Positions 55,137 to 64,000 of a stretch of 64,000 nt of DNA are shown one piece after another. Every line of letters begins with the position of its first letter. Positions within the stretch are counted from its first letter, which is position 1. The notes under the pieces were generated by a model. It was not told the DNA's origin, did no database searches, and was given only the letters and a program-made list of their open reading frames with translations. This DNA is from Pseudoalteromonas phenolica (GTDB taxonomy: Bacteria > Pseudomonadota > Gammaproteobacteria > Enterobacterales > Alteromonadaceae), in NCBI RefSeq assembly GCF_005876835.1, contig NZ_PPSW01000001.1, positions 1-64,000 of the forward strand, in the 5' to 3' direction. Position numbers and translations under genes: made by a program.

Positions 55137-55298
55137 ATACCAACCCTCAATAATACTCAATCATTTTGAGGGACTAAAACTGACGCTAGCTTCGTTAGAA
55201 ATTTTTTATTTAGAACAACTAAATTGCAAAATTTTCGCCTTGCTATCGAGCAGTTTTCCTTGCCTCAAAATAGATCATTTAATTAAGAGGATTGGTAT
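55137..55298. mobile_element. MITE-like element with ATACCAA termini
   Basis: A 162-bp non-coding element bounded by imperfect 12-bp terminal inverted repeats: ATACCAACCCTC (55137-55148) and GAGGATTGGTAT (55287-55298), with 11 of 12 bases complementary. The interior holds CAATCATTTTGAGGGA, TTAGAACAACTAAATTG and CTCAAAATAGATCATTTAAT. From memory, sequences of this type with ATACCAA ends are scattered in Pseudoalteromonas and Shewanella genomes. No transposase is present. Confidence 0.7.
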
Positions 55299-55299
55299 A

Positions 55300-55330
55300 A
55301 AAAGGCCAGCATAAACTTCGCTGGCCTTTT
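55300..55330. terminator. Bidirectional terminator
   Basis: AAAAGGCCAGC (55300-55310) pairs with GCTGGCCTTTT (55320-55330). It starts one base after the MITE and serves the convergent metalloprotease gene. Confidence 0.9.
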
Positions 55331-55354
55331 AACATCACAATGCAAACTGAGTGA

Positions 55355-57871
55355 TTAAGCGTCTAATGCTTTCTCGATTAGGCGCTTAATGTAAGCATGA
55401 TGTGCTTTAGTCGCTGTGTCAGCGCCCCAAGGTGCACTCATGTCATTAATTTGTTGCAACTGATATAACGCTGCTGCTTTAGCAAGGTTGTCATATCGGC
55501 TTGGTTTACCAAGGCCTGCAGCTTTGATTAAGCGATTTACATATTCAACCTGTAGGTTTTGGCTGAATGTGTTTACTTCTTTGCTCTTCACAAAAATGCC
55601 AGCAGTTAAATCAGTCATAAAGTCGTTTAACGCGTACTCATTACCGTATAGTGCCGTGTCAGATAAACGCTGTAACACATTTGGGTGTAACAGTTGGTTT
55701 AGCACTGACTTTTGCATGCCTAATACCATTTTGTGCGCTTTCGGATCTTCGTTCTTACCATAGTGGTTGAAGCCACGACGCTGTTGCTGCATGAAGTTAT
55801 ACAGAGGCTGCATGTTCGCCAATACGTTTGGTGCAAACACTTTGTCAGCTAGTGCTTGCATCGCTTCTTTTTGGCGCGCCAGCGGTACCGGTGTGAATGG
55901 TTTTACATCATCAGCTGTGCCTACTACGTTACGTTCAACATACACGCCACCAATTTGACGAGAGATCACGTCAGCTTGGCGCTTATATTGGCCGAATAGA
56001 ACATTTGCGGAGGTTAACAGCTGTTGATGTGATTCGCCTTGTACACGTGCTGTATCAGTTAGCTTGCCTAGTAGGCTGTCGATAAGCTCCATGCGGTCAA
56101 CACCATAAGCCACTGGGTTAGATGATAAGTCACCTATCATCACACGCGGATCAATATGACGACCTGGTGCACGCATATCGTCTGCGTCATTACCAAATGT
56201 TAGTTTTGGATCGTTTGAACGAGATAGAATTGCTTCAAGGCGCTTTTCTTCTGCATCAGTTGTGCTTGCTGCAACGCTGTAGCCGTATTCAATTGCCCAA
56301 TCATCGTAAGGACCCGGACGAGTTTGGAAGATATCGCCTTGTTTTTTACCAAGCGGAGCAATGTTCGCAGGTGCATAATCCATTACGGAACCGGTCACGA
56401 TACCTTGTGTTAGGTTCTTATCATGTACTTCGTTTTCATCCCAGATGATAGACGACTTCATGTTGTGGTTAAGACCCAGTGTGTGGCCCACTTCGTGTAA
56501 TATAAGTTGCACAAGGGCTTGGCGAAGCATTTCTTTACGCTCGATATCGCTGCCCGTTGATAGGCTGGCTGTCATCATTTCGCCTTGTAGCTCATGACCT
56601 AATGAACAGTTCATCGCATCATGTTCGGCTAAATCGGCATTGCTGTGGCTCATTGCACCTTGGCTGTAAAGTGTGTCGTAGATCCAACGGTTCTTCATAA
56701 ACACATACTCAAGCATGATATCTGAACCTAAAATCTCACCCGTTAATGGGTGCGCAAGTGCAGGACCGTAACCGCCGAAAGGAGGGCGAGGTGATGATGT
56801 CCAACGTAGCACATTGTAGTTAATGTCCCCGGCATCCCACTCTGCATCATCAGGTTGCACTTTTACAACTAATGCGTTTTTGAAACCGATTTTCTCGAAT
56901 GCACTGTTCCAAGCCAATACGCCGTCACGGACTGTGTCACGCCATTCAACAGGTGTGGTGTTTTCAATCCACCACACAATTGGCTCTACAGGCTCAGATA
57001 ATTCAGCATTTGGATCTTTTTTCACTAAGTCCCAACGCTTGATCACGTCATTGTAAGGTGTCCAATCAGGTGATGTCATCACATCGAATTGGTTTGTGAA
57101 GTAACCAATGCGCGCGTCGTCTTTACGTGGCTGATAATCGTTTTTAGGTAGCGCTACAAAGCTATGTTGAACTTTGACAGACACAGAACGTGGATCTGTT
57201 ACTGCAGCAGAACCACGCACACTTGGGTTCGGGTTGCTAAACACATAATCAACAACAATGTCTAAGTTGTTTGAATATGGACGCTGTTTGATGATGCGAG
57301 ATTTCTTGCTATCAAGCTTGCCCACGTTGAAGCGTTTGCTAGCATTTTTATCACCAGCGCGCTTCCAAGGCGATACTTTGTGTAGTGATTCACTTAAGAA
57401 GATTTTGTCGGCTTTAAATGCGATCTTACCATCTTCTTGTTTTTCAATTTTTACACTCGCCAGTACCGCTTCACTGATGTTTGCTTCGCTTGCACGTGCT
57501 AGCGCAGTGTTTTCTTCAAACTGGTAGCGTGGTGTTTTACTGATGATATCGATGCGGTTGAAATGCTGTCTAAATTCAATCAGTTTAGTTTCGCGGTAGC
57601 TACCACGAACATGGCCAGCATCCGTTACACCGTCAACGGTATGTGCAAAATAAACAAAAGGGGTATTTAATTGGCTTTCTTCTAAAACCAATAAGTGCTC
57701 ACCTGTTTTCTTATCTTGGTAAAGCTCAAATACGCCTTTGAATGCGGTTTTGTTTTCAATCAGACTGGCAATGGTCTTTTCTTTTTTATCTTCTTTTTTC
57801 TTATCGGCAGCAATGGCTGCTTGGCTAGCAAAAGTCAGTGCTAGCGCAATTGAAAGGGCAGTTTTTTTCAT
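55355..57871 (-). CDS. Exported zinc metalloprotease (DUF5117/DUF4953 type)
   Basis: An 838-residue protein with a signal peptide (MKKTALSIALALTFASQAAIA) and a Lys/Glu-rich linker. An N-terminal DUF5117-like region includes the IDIISKTPRYQFEENTALARA stretch. A metzincin-like catalytic domain then carries HEVGHTLGLNHN followed by a Met-turn-like SVMDYAPANIAP. This fits the broad zinc-dependent metalloprotease family found in marine Gammaproteobacteria and Bacteroidetes. Its substrate is unknown. The start is ATG 57871: a longer frame to 58033 adds 54 residues with no signal peptide character. The Shine-Dalgarno is weak. It is divergent from the RND efflux operon. Confidence 0.85.
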   Translation of the reverse strand: MKKTALSIALALTFASQAAIAADKKKEDKKEKTIASLIENKTAFKGVFELYQDKKTGEHLLVLEESQLNTPFVYFAHTVDGVTDAGHVRGSYRETKLIEFRQHFNRIDIISKTPRYQFEENTALARASEANISEAVLASVKIEKQEDGKIAFKADKIFLSESLHKVSPWKRAGDKNASKRFNVGKLDSKKSRIIKQRPYSNNLDIVVDYVFSNPNPSVRGSAAVTDPRSVSVKVQHSFVALPKNDYQPRKDDARIGYFTNQFDVMTSPDWTPYNDVIKRWDLVKKDPNAELSEPVEPIVWWIENTTPVEWRDTVRDGVLAWNSAFEKIGFKNALVVKVQPDDAEWDAGDINYNVLRWTSSPRPPFGGYGPALAHPLTGEILGSDIMLEYVFMKNRWIYDTLYSQGAMSHSNADLAEHDAMNCSLGHELQGEMMTASLSTGSDIERKEMLRQALVQLILHEVGHTLGLNHNMKSSIIWDENEVHDKNLTQGIVTGSVMDYAPANIAPLGKKQGDIFQTRPGPYDDWAIEYGYSVAASTTDAEEKRLEAILSRSNDPKLTFGNDADDMRAPGRHIDPRVMIGDLSSNPVAYGVDRMELIDSLLGKLTDTARVQGESHQQLLTSANVLFGQYKRQADVISRQIGGVYVERNVVGTADDVKPFTPVPLARQKEAMQALADKVFAPNVLANMQPLYNFMQQQRRGFNHYGKNEDPKAHKMVLGMQKSVLNQLLHPNVLQRLSDTALYGNEYALNDFMTDLTAGIFVKSKEVNTFSQNLQVEYVNRLIKAAGLGKPSRYDNLAKAAALYQLQQINDMSAPWGADTATKAHHAYIKRLIEKALDA

Positions 57872-58152
57872 AAGTACGCTTGTTAATTTTTCTTTGGATT
57901 TTTTAGTGTACCGAATATGACTTATAAAGCCATATTGATGCGATTGATGACATAGTTGGGTCAGTTTGAATGTTGTTAAGGTTTTGATTTTTATGGTTTT
58001 TGATTTTGTAACATTGTATGTAAAACCAAACACCTGCTATTCATCGTATTAGCTGTAACAGATTCTTACAAATGTCACATTTTTCTTGGTATTAATCTTG
58101 TTAGTATAGAAAGTAGAGAAGGCTAGAAAATTTTTTAATAGGTGAAATCGTT

Positions 58153-59313
58153 ATGCAAACGAAGGTACTAAAATGGATATTCCCTGTCGCAGCTATTGTT
58201 GTTGGGATGATGGGCGCACAGGGCATCAATGCTTTGGCAAATGAGCCGGATGCAAAGGAGCAGGTAGATACCAGACCTGTTGTTGCTGTAGAAGCGGTTT
58301 CAGCACTTGACCATCAAGTTGTCATTAACAGCTATGGTGAAGTTCAACCTTTTGAAAGTACTAGGCTTTCAGCTCAGGTTTCAGGCGAAGTAGTCGCTTG
58401 GCACGACAACTTCGTAACCGGTGGCATCGTCGCCAAAGGCGAAGTGTTACTGAGCATTGAAAAAGACAATTATGAAGCGGCTGTCTTGCAAGCAGAGGCA
58501 GAAGTAACACGCGCGGAAGCTAAACTTATCGAAGAGCAGGCGCTTGCCGATGTGGCAGCCGATGAAGCAAAACGTTTCCCAAGTAAAAAACACACCGACT
58601 TATTCCTTCGTAAACCGCAACTTCTGAGTGCCCAAGCCGCTTTAAAGTCAGCTAAAGCAGCACTCAAGCGTGCACAACGAGATTTAGACAACTGTGATGT
58701 AGTTGCGCCTTACGATGCGTTAATTGTTTCTCGTGATGTGGGCTTAGGTCAGTTTGTCAGCATGGGTAGCAGTATTGCACAGCTAAATAATATTGAGCAT
58801 GCGGAAGTGATCATTCCGGTTGCAGGGTTTGACAGCGCTTTTTTACCAGAACGTATTGAGGGCTTAGATGCGACTATCACTCAGACGGGCTTAAACGGTT
58901 TTACCCGCTCTGCAAAAATTCACCGTGATTTAGGTGTGGTTGATAAAGCAACACGTATGGTCAATCTGGTTGTTAGAATTGCAGATCCATATGGATTACA
59001 GACGCAGCAGCCACAAGTGAAATTTGGCTCATACGTACAAGTAAACTTTTCTGGTAAAACGTTAAATAGTATCTATCGCTTGCCGCAAGATTTGGTCAAT
59101 AACAACACAGTATGGTTGTTAAATAGTGAAGGCCAACTTGAATCTCGCAAGGTGCAGGTGATCCGTGAAGAAGGTGAGTACTTCTACGTGAGCACAGGTC
59201 TAAAAGACAACGAAAAATTAGTGACTACTTTACCTGAATACCCGCAAACAGGAATGTCAGTAAAAGTTGCTGGTTCAGATTCATCTAAAGCTGAAACCAC
59301 AGACAAGCTTTAA
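58153..59313 (+). CDS. RND efflux periplasmic adaptor
   Basis: A 386-residue membrane-fusion protein: N-terminal anchor or signal (WIFPVAAIVVGMMGAQGINA), lipoyl half-motifs (SAQVSGEVVAWHDNFVTGGIV and CDVVAPYDALIVSRDVGLGQ), a short helical hairpin at about 110-180 and a beta-barrel domain. It bridges the RND pump and an outer-membrane channel. The stop is followed after ten bases by the pump gene, with AAGGAGTAG as a strong Shine-Dalgarno. No outer-membrane factor or regulator adjoins. Confidence 0.9.
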   Translation: MQTKVLKWIFPVAAIVVGMMGAQGINALANEPDAKEQVDTRPVVAVEAVSALDHQVVINSYGEVQPFESTRLSAQVSGEVVAWHDNFVTGGIVAKGEVLLSIEKDNYEAAVLQAEAEVTRAEAKLIEEQALADVAADEAKRFPSKKHTDLFLRKPQLLSAQAALKSAKAALKRAQRDLDNCDVVAPYDALIVSRDVGLGQFVSMGSSIAQLNNIEHAEVIIPVAGFDSAFLPERIEGLDATITQTGLNGFTRSAKIHRDLGVVDKATRMVNLVVRIADPYGLQTQQPQVKFGSYVQVNFSGKTLNSIYRLPQDLVNNNTVWLLNSEGQLESRKVQVIREEGEYFYVSTGLKDNEKLVTTLPEYPQTGMSVKVAGSDSSKAETTDKL

Positions 59314-59323
59314 GGAGTAGCAG

Positions 59324-62300
59324 ATGAGTCAAGTTGAACTTGAAAAGCAAACAGGCTTAATTGCTTGGTTTGCGAAAAACTCGGTGGCGGCCAACTTATT
59401 GATGGTTTTCATCATCATTATTGGTTTGTACACCTATAACACCATTCAAAGACAGATGTTTCCGAATGTAGAGATTAACTACATTACGGTTGCGGCAAAC
59501 TACCCGGGTGCTTCACCGCAAGAAATCGAAGAAAGTATTCTGATGAAGATTGAAGAGGCCTTGAAAGATGTCACTGAAATCAAAGAAGGTGTGTACCGCG
59601 CAAACCGAAATGGCGGTAGCGCGACATTAGAAATCGATCCAGACGTTGAACTAACTGACGTGTTAGACAAGGTAAAATTGCGTGTCGATGGTATTGCGAC
59701 TTTCCCTGCAGCGATGGAACCGGTCACCATTAATCAAATTGAATTTCAGCAACAAGTCATAGAAATGACTTTATCGGCTGATTTACCGTTGACCGAATTA
59801 AAGCCGATGGCAAAGCGCATTGAGGATGAGTTATTGCAACTCAACAATGTGTCATTGGTGGACGTGAGTGTCCCTTTAGACGAAATCGCCATTGAGATTA
59901 AACCGGATATGCTCCGTCAATATGGCTTAACCATTAATGATGTGGCAAGCACCATTCGTAACTATTCGGCTAACTTTTCAGCAGGTCAGTTACGTACTGA
60001 CTCAGGCATCATCTCGGTTCGTATTGAAAACCAGTCTTATAATGGCGACGAGTTCCGTCAGCTACCGGTAAAAATAGGTGCGCATGGCGGTAAAGTACTA
60101 CTGCGAGATATTGCAGAAATCAAAGACGAATTTACCGAAGGTGAGCGTTACTTCAAGCTTAATGGTAAGAACGCTGTATTTATTTCTGTAAAGGCAACCA
60201 AAGAGCAAAACATGGTACCGGTTGCCGAGTCGGTTAAGAAGTTCATTGAGTTGAAGAATCAAGAGCTACCAGCGGGTGTTGAGCTTAAATCATTGGTTGA
60301 TATGACTTATTACTTAAATGGTCGTCTAACCATGATGAAGAGCAACTTATTACAAGGTATGTTCTTAGTGGCCTTAATGCTGTTCTTGTTTTTACGATTT
60401 AAGCTAGCAATGTGGGTAACCATCGGTATTCCGGTATGTTTCTTGGGTGCGGTAATGTTAATGCCAGTACTGGGTATTACCATTAATGTGACCTCATTGT
60501 TTGCCTTTATCATGGTACTGGGTATCGTCGTTGACGATGCGATCGTAATCGGTGAGAGTGCCTACACAGAGGTAGAGAAAAAAGGCTCAGGTGTTCACAA
60601 CGTGATTGTGGGTGCAAAACGCGTTGCTACGCCAGCAACCTTTGGTGTACTGACAACTATGGCTGTATTTGCGCCACTCATGTTCTCGACAGGGCCTGAG
60701 AGTGCCAACTTCATTAATATCGCCGGTGTAGTTTTGCTGTGTCTGTTCTTTAGCTTGATTGAATCTAAACTGATCTTGCCTGCGCATATCGCTGCGATTA
60801 AGTTTAAGCCATTAAAAGAAGATAGCTGGCGTCATAAGTTTAATACTAAGTTCTTTGGTTTTGTGAATGGGCCTTATCGTCGTTTTGTGAAACTCTGTGT
60901 AGAGTGGCGCTGGACTGTGTTATGTGCTTTTGTTGGTATGTTCATCGCAAGTATTGCTTTGAGCAGCAGTGGTATGTTGCGTACCTTGTTCTTACCAAAG
61001 ATCCCACATGATTTCCCAAGTATTAATATCACCATGAATGACAATGTGTCTGATGAACAGACCATTGAGGCGATTAGAAAACTTGAAGCTGTGGTGCTGA
61101 ATGTAGACAAGCAAATTCAGCAAGAGTATGGCGCATCTATGTTACGTGATGTCATGGTATTTAACCAAGGTCGCACTGAAGGCCGTTTACTTGCGCCACT
61201 TGTTGATGAAGAAGACCGTCCGTTTAATACCTTTGAATTAACGCGTCGTTGGCGTGAACAACTGCCTGAAATTGCAGGCATGAAGTCAATCCAAATCGAC
61301 GATGAAGTGATAAACATGGGTAGTAACGGTGATTTCGGTTACCTATTATTTGGTTCTGACATAGATACGCTGAATGCGGCGGGTCGCCAATTAATCAGCA
61401 TGCTACAAACTGAAAAAGGCATCTTTGATGTGAGTTCAACCATTGACCCTGCAAGTAAAGAGATCCAGCTAGCGCTTAAACCTGTTGCTTATGAGCTGGG
61501 GCTAACTTTACGAGATATTGGTTCTCAAGTAGGTGCAAGCTTCTACGGTGGTGAAGCGCAGCGTGTGATCCGTAACGGTGAAGAAGTTCGTGTAATGGTG
61601 CGCTACCCGAAACTGACTCGTGAAGCGTATTCTTCATTAAAACACACCGTGATCAAAACGCCGCAAGGTCGTGAAGTGATGCTAGGTGATGTTGTTGAGA
61701 TCTCTGAAAAACCGGGTATCAGTTATATTCGTCGTGAAGACGGTTACCGCACTGTGTATGTGTACGGTAACATCGATGAAGAGGTTGTAGAGCCTAATGC
61801 TGTTACTAAACGCATTGATGATGAAATATTACCTGAGCTTATTAAGGCATTCCCGTCTGTTAAAACTAAGCTAGGTGGTGCGATTGAAGAGCAGCAAGCA
61901 CAAACGAATGAGCAAATCGTATTCTTTATTATTGGTATGCTATTAGTTTATATCTTATTGGCAATTCCGCTTAAGAGTTACTCTCAGCCACTGATTGTTA
62001 TGTCAGTTATTCCGTTTAGCTTGGTCGGTGCGTTATGGGGTCACTTAGCATTTGGCTTAGATTTAAGTCTGATGTCACTTTACGGGATCATTGCCGCAGC
62101 GGGGGTTGTTATCAATGACTCGCTGGTAATGACGGATTTTGTAAACCAATCTCGTAAAGCGGGTCATTCATTAAAAGAAGCGGTTATTGAAGCCGGTTGT
62201 GCAAGATTCCGTGCGATCACGCTTACATCAATCACAACTTTTGTGGGCGTATTGCCGATCATGTTTGAAACCAGCTTACAGGCAATGTTTGTAATTCCAA

Positions 62301-62473
62301 TGGCCGTGTCTCTGGGCTTTGCCGTTGTATTTGCGACATTAATCACACTATTACTGGTACCGTGTCTGTATATCATACTGACTGATATTCGTAATATATT
62401 CGGTAAGGGTGGAAGTTTGATTAAGCGTGCTGGTAATGCGATTAAACCTAAAGGTAAGGTACAAAATATCTAA
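59324..62473 (+). CDS. RND-family efflux permease
   Basis: A 1049-residue proton-driven pump of the AcrB/HAE1 superfamily. TM1 is near residue 20-38, then a large periplasmic loop with YPGASPQEIEESI. TM2-TM6 follow with the proton-relay VLGIVVDDAIVIGESAYTEVE (paired Asp in TM4). A second periplasmic domain and TM8-TM12 include SLYGIIAAAGVVINDSLVMTD. The sequence is of the broad bacterial RND group close to MdtB/MexK-like pumps; substrate class cannot be read off with certainty. The operon partner is the adaptor upstream. Confidence 0.93.
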   Translation: MSQVELEKQTGLIAWFAKNSVAANLLMVFIIIIGLYTYNTIQRQMFPNVEINYITVAANYPGASPQEIEESILMKIEEALKDVTEIKEGVYRANRNGGSATLEIDPDVELTDVLDKVKLRVDGIATFPAAMEPVTINQIEFQQQVIEMTLSADLPLTELKPMAKRIEDELLQLNNVSLVDVSVPLDEIAIEIKPDMLRQYGLTINDVASTIRNYSANFSAGQLRTDSGIISVRIENQSYNGDEFRQLPVKIGAHGGKVLLRDIAEIKDEFTEGERYFKLNGKNAVFISVKATKEQNMVPVAESVKKFIELKNQELPAGVELKSLVDMTYYLNGRLTMMKSNLLQGMFLVALMLFLFLRFKLAMWVTIGIPVCFLGAVMLMPVLGITINVTSLFAFIMVLGIVVDDAIVIGESAYTEVEKKGSGVHNVIVGAKRVATPATFGVLTTMAVFAPLMFSTGPESANFINIAGVVLLCLFFSLIESKLILPAHIAAIKFKPLKEDSWRHKFNTKFFGFVNGPYRRFVKLCVEWRWTVLCAFVGMFIASIALSSSGMLRTLFLPKIPHDFPSINITMNDNVSDEQTIEAIRKLEAVVLNVDKQIQQEYGASMLRDVMVFNQGRTEGRLLAPLVDEEDRPFNTFELTRRWREQLPEIAGMKSIQIDDEVINMGSNGDFGYLLFGSDIDTLNAAGRQLISMLQTEKGIFDVSSTIDPASKEIQLALKPVAYELGLTLRDIGSQVGASFYGGEAQRVIRNGEEVRVMVRYPKLTREAYSSLKHTVIKTPQGREVMLGDVVEISEKPGISYIRREDGYRTVYVYGNIDEEVVEPNAVTKRIDDEILPELIKAFPSVKTKLGGAIEEQQAQTNEQIVFFIIGMLLVYILLAIPLKSYSQPLIVMSVIPFSLVGALWGHLAFGLDLSLMSLYGIIAAAGVVINDSLVMTDFVNQSRKAGHSLKEAVIEAGCARFRAITLTSITTFVGVLPIMFETSLQAMFVIPMAVSLGFAVVFATLITLLLVPCLYIILTDIRNIFGKGGSLIKRAGNAIKPKGKVQNI

Positions 62474-62495
62474 TATCTTATTTTAGAGAGTATCT

Positions 62496-62521
62496 AGGCC
62501 AGCATATGCTGGCCTTTTTTA
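62496..62521 (+). terminator. Terminator of the RND operon
   Basis: AGGCCAGCATATGCTGGCCT (62496-62515) is a perfect palindrome followed by six T. Confidence 0.95.
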
Positions 62522-62637
62522 TTTAGAATATGAGTTTATGTACAAAAGTAGTAGTTGTTTTTTATTTTGTAGTTAAAAGGTTGAGTTTGGGGTGTCGCTA
62601 GCTATAATTTAGGTTCGTTCTTTATTTTGAGATAGTT

Positions 62638-63189
62638 ATGTTTAGGCGCCCATTGATACTTGATGAATGGCAACAAATATCAGTATTAAAACAGAATCGT
62701 CATTTATATGTTGGCGATAATGTTACTGCGCATTTTTTTACTCAAGAAGGTGAAGTCGAAGCGTTTCAGCTCACTTTAGACATTGCTTACAATGCAATGC
62801 AAACATCACAGTATTGGACCCGAGAACTGGCAAACCTCATTAATTTTCATCTTCCCCTTGTGAAGGTGGGTAAAAAAGCCTTATTAGGTTGGGAAGTGGG
62901 TTACGGAGAGTTGCCTGTCTTTAGCCACCCAAGTAGTGGTATTACCGAGTTCGAACTCAGCTACCAATGTACGGCTAAGCCGAAAGCGCGAAATAGTGAA
63001 GCGCACACGCAAAACATCTATCCTCAGCAACCGCAAAACTATCAACCAGGTACCAAAGTATGGCATCCAGCAACAGGGCGTTTCTACAAGTGCAAAGCTT
63101 GGCCATTTAGTGAATATTGTCGTGATACCAGCGGTGACTTCGAACCAGGAATTGGCGCTTTGTGGGAAATGGCTTGGGAAGTGTGTTGA
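62638..63189 (+). CDS. GbpA-like protein without LPMO domain or signal peptide
   Basis: A 183-residue protein. The C-terminal 50 residues (YQPGTKVWHPATGRFYKCKA ... FEPGIGALWEMAWE) match the CBM73 chitin-binding module of GbpA-type proteins, including its Cys pair and Trp residues. Residues about 10-110 (VGDNVTAHFFTQEGEVEAFQ, then WTRELANLINFHLPLVKVGK) resemble GbpA domain 2. GbpA itself is signal peptide, AA10 lytic polysaccharide monooxygenase, domain 2, domain 3, CBM73; here both the signal peptide and AA10 part are missing and the 160 bases upstream hold no trace of them. Either it is a truncated relic or an intact short protein of unknown location. The start ATG 62638 has only a weak Shine-Dalgarno. 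Confidence 0.65.
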   Translation: MFRRPLILDEWQQISVLKQNRHLYVGDNVTAHFFTQEGEVEAFQLTLDIAYNAMQTSQYWTRELANLINFHLPLVKVGKKALLGWEVGYGELPVFSHPSSGITEFELSYQCTAKPKARNSEAHTQNIYPQQPQNYQPGTKVWHPATGRFYKCKAWPFSEYCRDTSGDFEPGIGALWEMAWEVC

Positions 63190-63264
63190 GGTATATCGCA
63201 TTCCCTTTTCAGGTAGTTTGACTATGGTACACTGCTGCTAATTAACTTATTTAAGGAAAGGCAA

Positions 63265-64000
63265 GTGAGTCAGTCTATTTCAGCCCCAATCGCAAAAAAA
63301 ATCCCCCATGTTTTAGAGACGCATGCAGAGCAACGCGTCGATAATTATTATTGGATGCGCGACGATAATCGGCAAGACCCAGAAATATTGGCGCACTTAG
63401 AGGCTGAAAACGATTACTTAAAAGCGGTAATGGCACCCCATGATGCTTCAAAAGATCAACTGTTTGAAGAAATGAAAGGGCGCATTGTAAAAGACGACAG
63501 CTCAGTGCCAGTAAAGGATGGCAAATACTGGTATATGAGTGAAGTGGCGGGTGACAACGAATACGCGTTTCACTATCGAGCAGACAATGCCGAGATGCAA
63601 AACAAACAATTGCTGCTGGATGTAAACGAACTTGCTGCGCCTTACGAGTATTATGACATTGGTGACATGGCGGTCAGCCAAAACGATGAGCTGATTGCCT
63701 ACAGCGAAGATACAGATGGCCGACGTATTTACAAAGTTAAGTTTATCAATTTAAAGAACGGCGAATATCTGTCTGATGAGTTAGAAAATACCGAAGGGCA
63801 AGTGGTGTGGGCCAATGACAATCGTACGGTTTTTTATGTAAAAAAAGACCTACAAACCCTACTAGGCTTTCAAGTGTTCAGGCATGTTCTGGGTACCCCT
63901 CAATCAGATGACGTACTCGTTTATGAAGAGCAAGATCGTCAGTTTTATATGGGCTTAGGAAAAAGTCGTGACGATAGCCAGATCTATATTTATCTAGCAG
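63265..64000 (+). CDS. ptrB: Oligopeptidase B (S9A), 5' part
   Basis: The first 245 codons of a prolyl-oligopeptidase-family serine peptidase that cleaves short peptides after basic residues. The N-terminus (AEQRVDNYYWMRDDNRQDPE, then LEAENDYLKAVM) is the characteristic start of the S9A propeller, and LFEEMKGRIVKDDSSVPVKDGKYWYMSEV fits oligopeptidase B. The catalytic Ser-Asp-His domain lies beyond the window. The start is GTG 63265 with AAGGAAAG upstream. The frame is open to the last base, so the gene continues. Confidence 0.9.
   Translation, partial: MSQSISAPIAKKIPHVLETHAEQRVDNYYWMRDDNRQDPEILAHLEAENDYLKAVMAPHDASKDQLFEEMKGRIVKDDSSVPVKDGKYWYMSEVAGDNEYAFHYRADNAEMQNKQLLLDVNELAAPYEYYDIGDMAVSQNDELIAYSEDTDGRRIYKVKFINLKNGEYLSDELENTEGQVVWANDNRTVFYVKKDLQTLLGFQVFRHVLGTPQSDDVLVYEEQDRQFYMGLGKSRDDSQIYIYLA

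Noticed and set aside
57872-58033. N-terminal extension of the DUF5117-type protease
   Set aside because: The 54 extra residues are basic, lack a signal peptide and would bury the clear signal peptide that starts at 57871.
1-64000. Prophage, integron or genomic island with integrase
   Set aside because: No integrase, transposase, phage structural gene, tRNA or attachment repeats found; only one MITE and one palindromic element.

Overview
The window looks like chromosomal DNA of a marine gammaproteobacterium of the Alteromonadales, most likely Pseudoalteromonas. This is inferred from the moderately AT-rich base use and from the gene content: many Sec-exported proteins, a rhombosortase-type C-terminus, a GbpA-like chitin-binding relic, two chemoreceptors, RND and MacB-like efflux, and an ATACCAA-ended MITE of a kind I recall from that order. 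I see no rRNA, tRNA, CRISPR array, transposase or prophage module.

Layout. 1-4.5 kb: a secreted sphingomyelinase, an acidic orphan protein, a highly structured palindromic intergenic element, an AT-rich DUF2971 gene, a DksA paralogue without a zinc finger behind a Zur-like operator, and a SnoaL-like gene broken by two in-frame TAG codons. 4.5-9.1 kb: a chemoreceptor divergent from a porin / small PstS-like protein / porin operon. 9.4-16 kb: a TetR regulator with its divergent ABC exporter, an esterase with a TPR-like tail, two exported family-3 solute-binding proteins, a Trp-rich small protein and a small HTH protein. 16-33.6 kb: a large locus of exported proteins. A GlyGly-CTERM PKD protein lies on the minus strand, divergent from a seven-gene run: anchored coiled-coil protein, large Cys-containing exported protein, Ig-like protein with a DUF1566-like tail, small DUF1566 protein, RTX protein, M4-type metallopeptidase and Hint-domain protein. 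After a terminator comes a second, larger M4-type paralogue carrying a near-identical 474-bp internal duplication.

33.7-47.5 kb: a Cache chemoreceptor, a Tat-exported PhoD phosphatase, a REC-GGDEF diguanylate cyclase, a YbaN-like protein, a hexose-6-phosphate mutarotase, a small membrane protein with a Fur-like box, a peptidase / beta-propeller / probable barrel fusion, a GAF histidine kinase, a TPR lipoprotein and a PQ-loop membrane protein. 47.5-54.8 kb: a minus-strand operon of membrane-fusion protein, ABC ATPase, FtsX-type permease, NtrC-type regulator and histidine kinase, preceded by a sigma-54-like promoter and an upstream inverted repeat. 54.8-64 kb: a small orphan gene, the MITE, a DUF5117-type metalloprotease, an RND efflux pair, the GbpA-like protein without its catalytic domain, and the 5' part of an oligopeptidase B gene.

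The best candidate for an undescribed system is the 16-33.6 kb exported-protein locus. Two M4-type peptidases whose catalytic domains start right after the signal peptide flank a Hint autoprocessing protein, alongside an RTX protein, two DUF1566-type proteins and two proteins I cannot assign. Other strong observations are the Zur-like box in front of the zinc-finger-less DksA, the sigma-54 promoter and palindrome in front of the efflux/two-component operon, and the GbpA relic.
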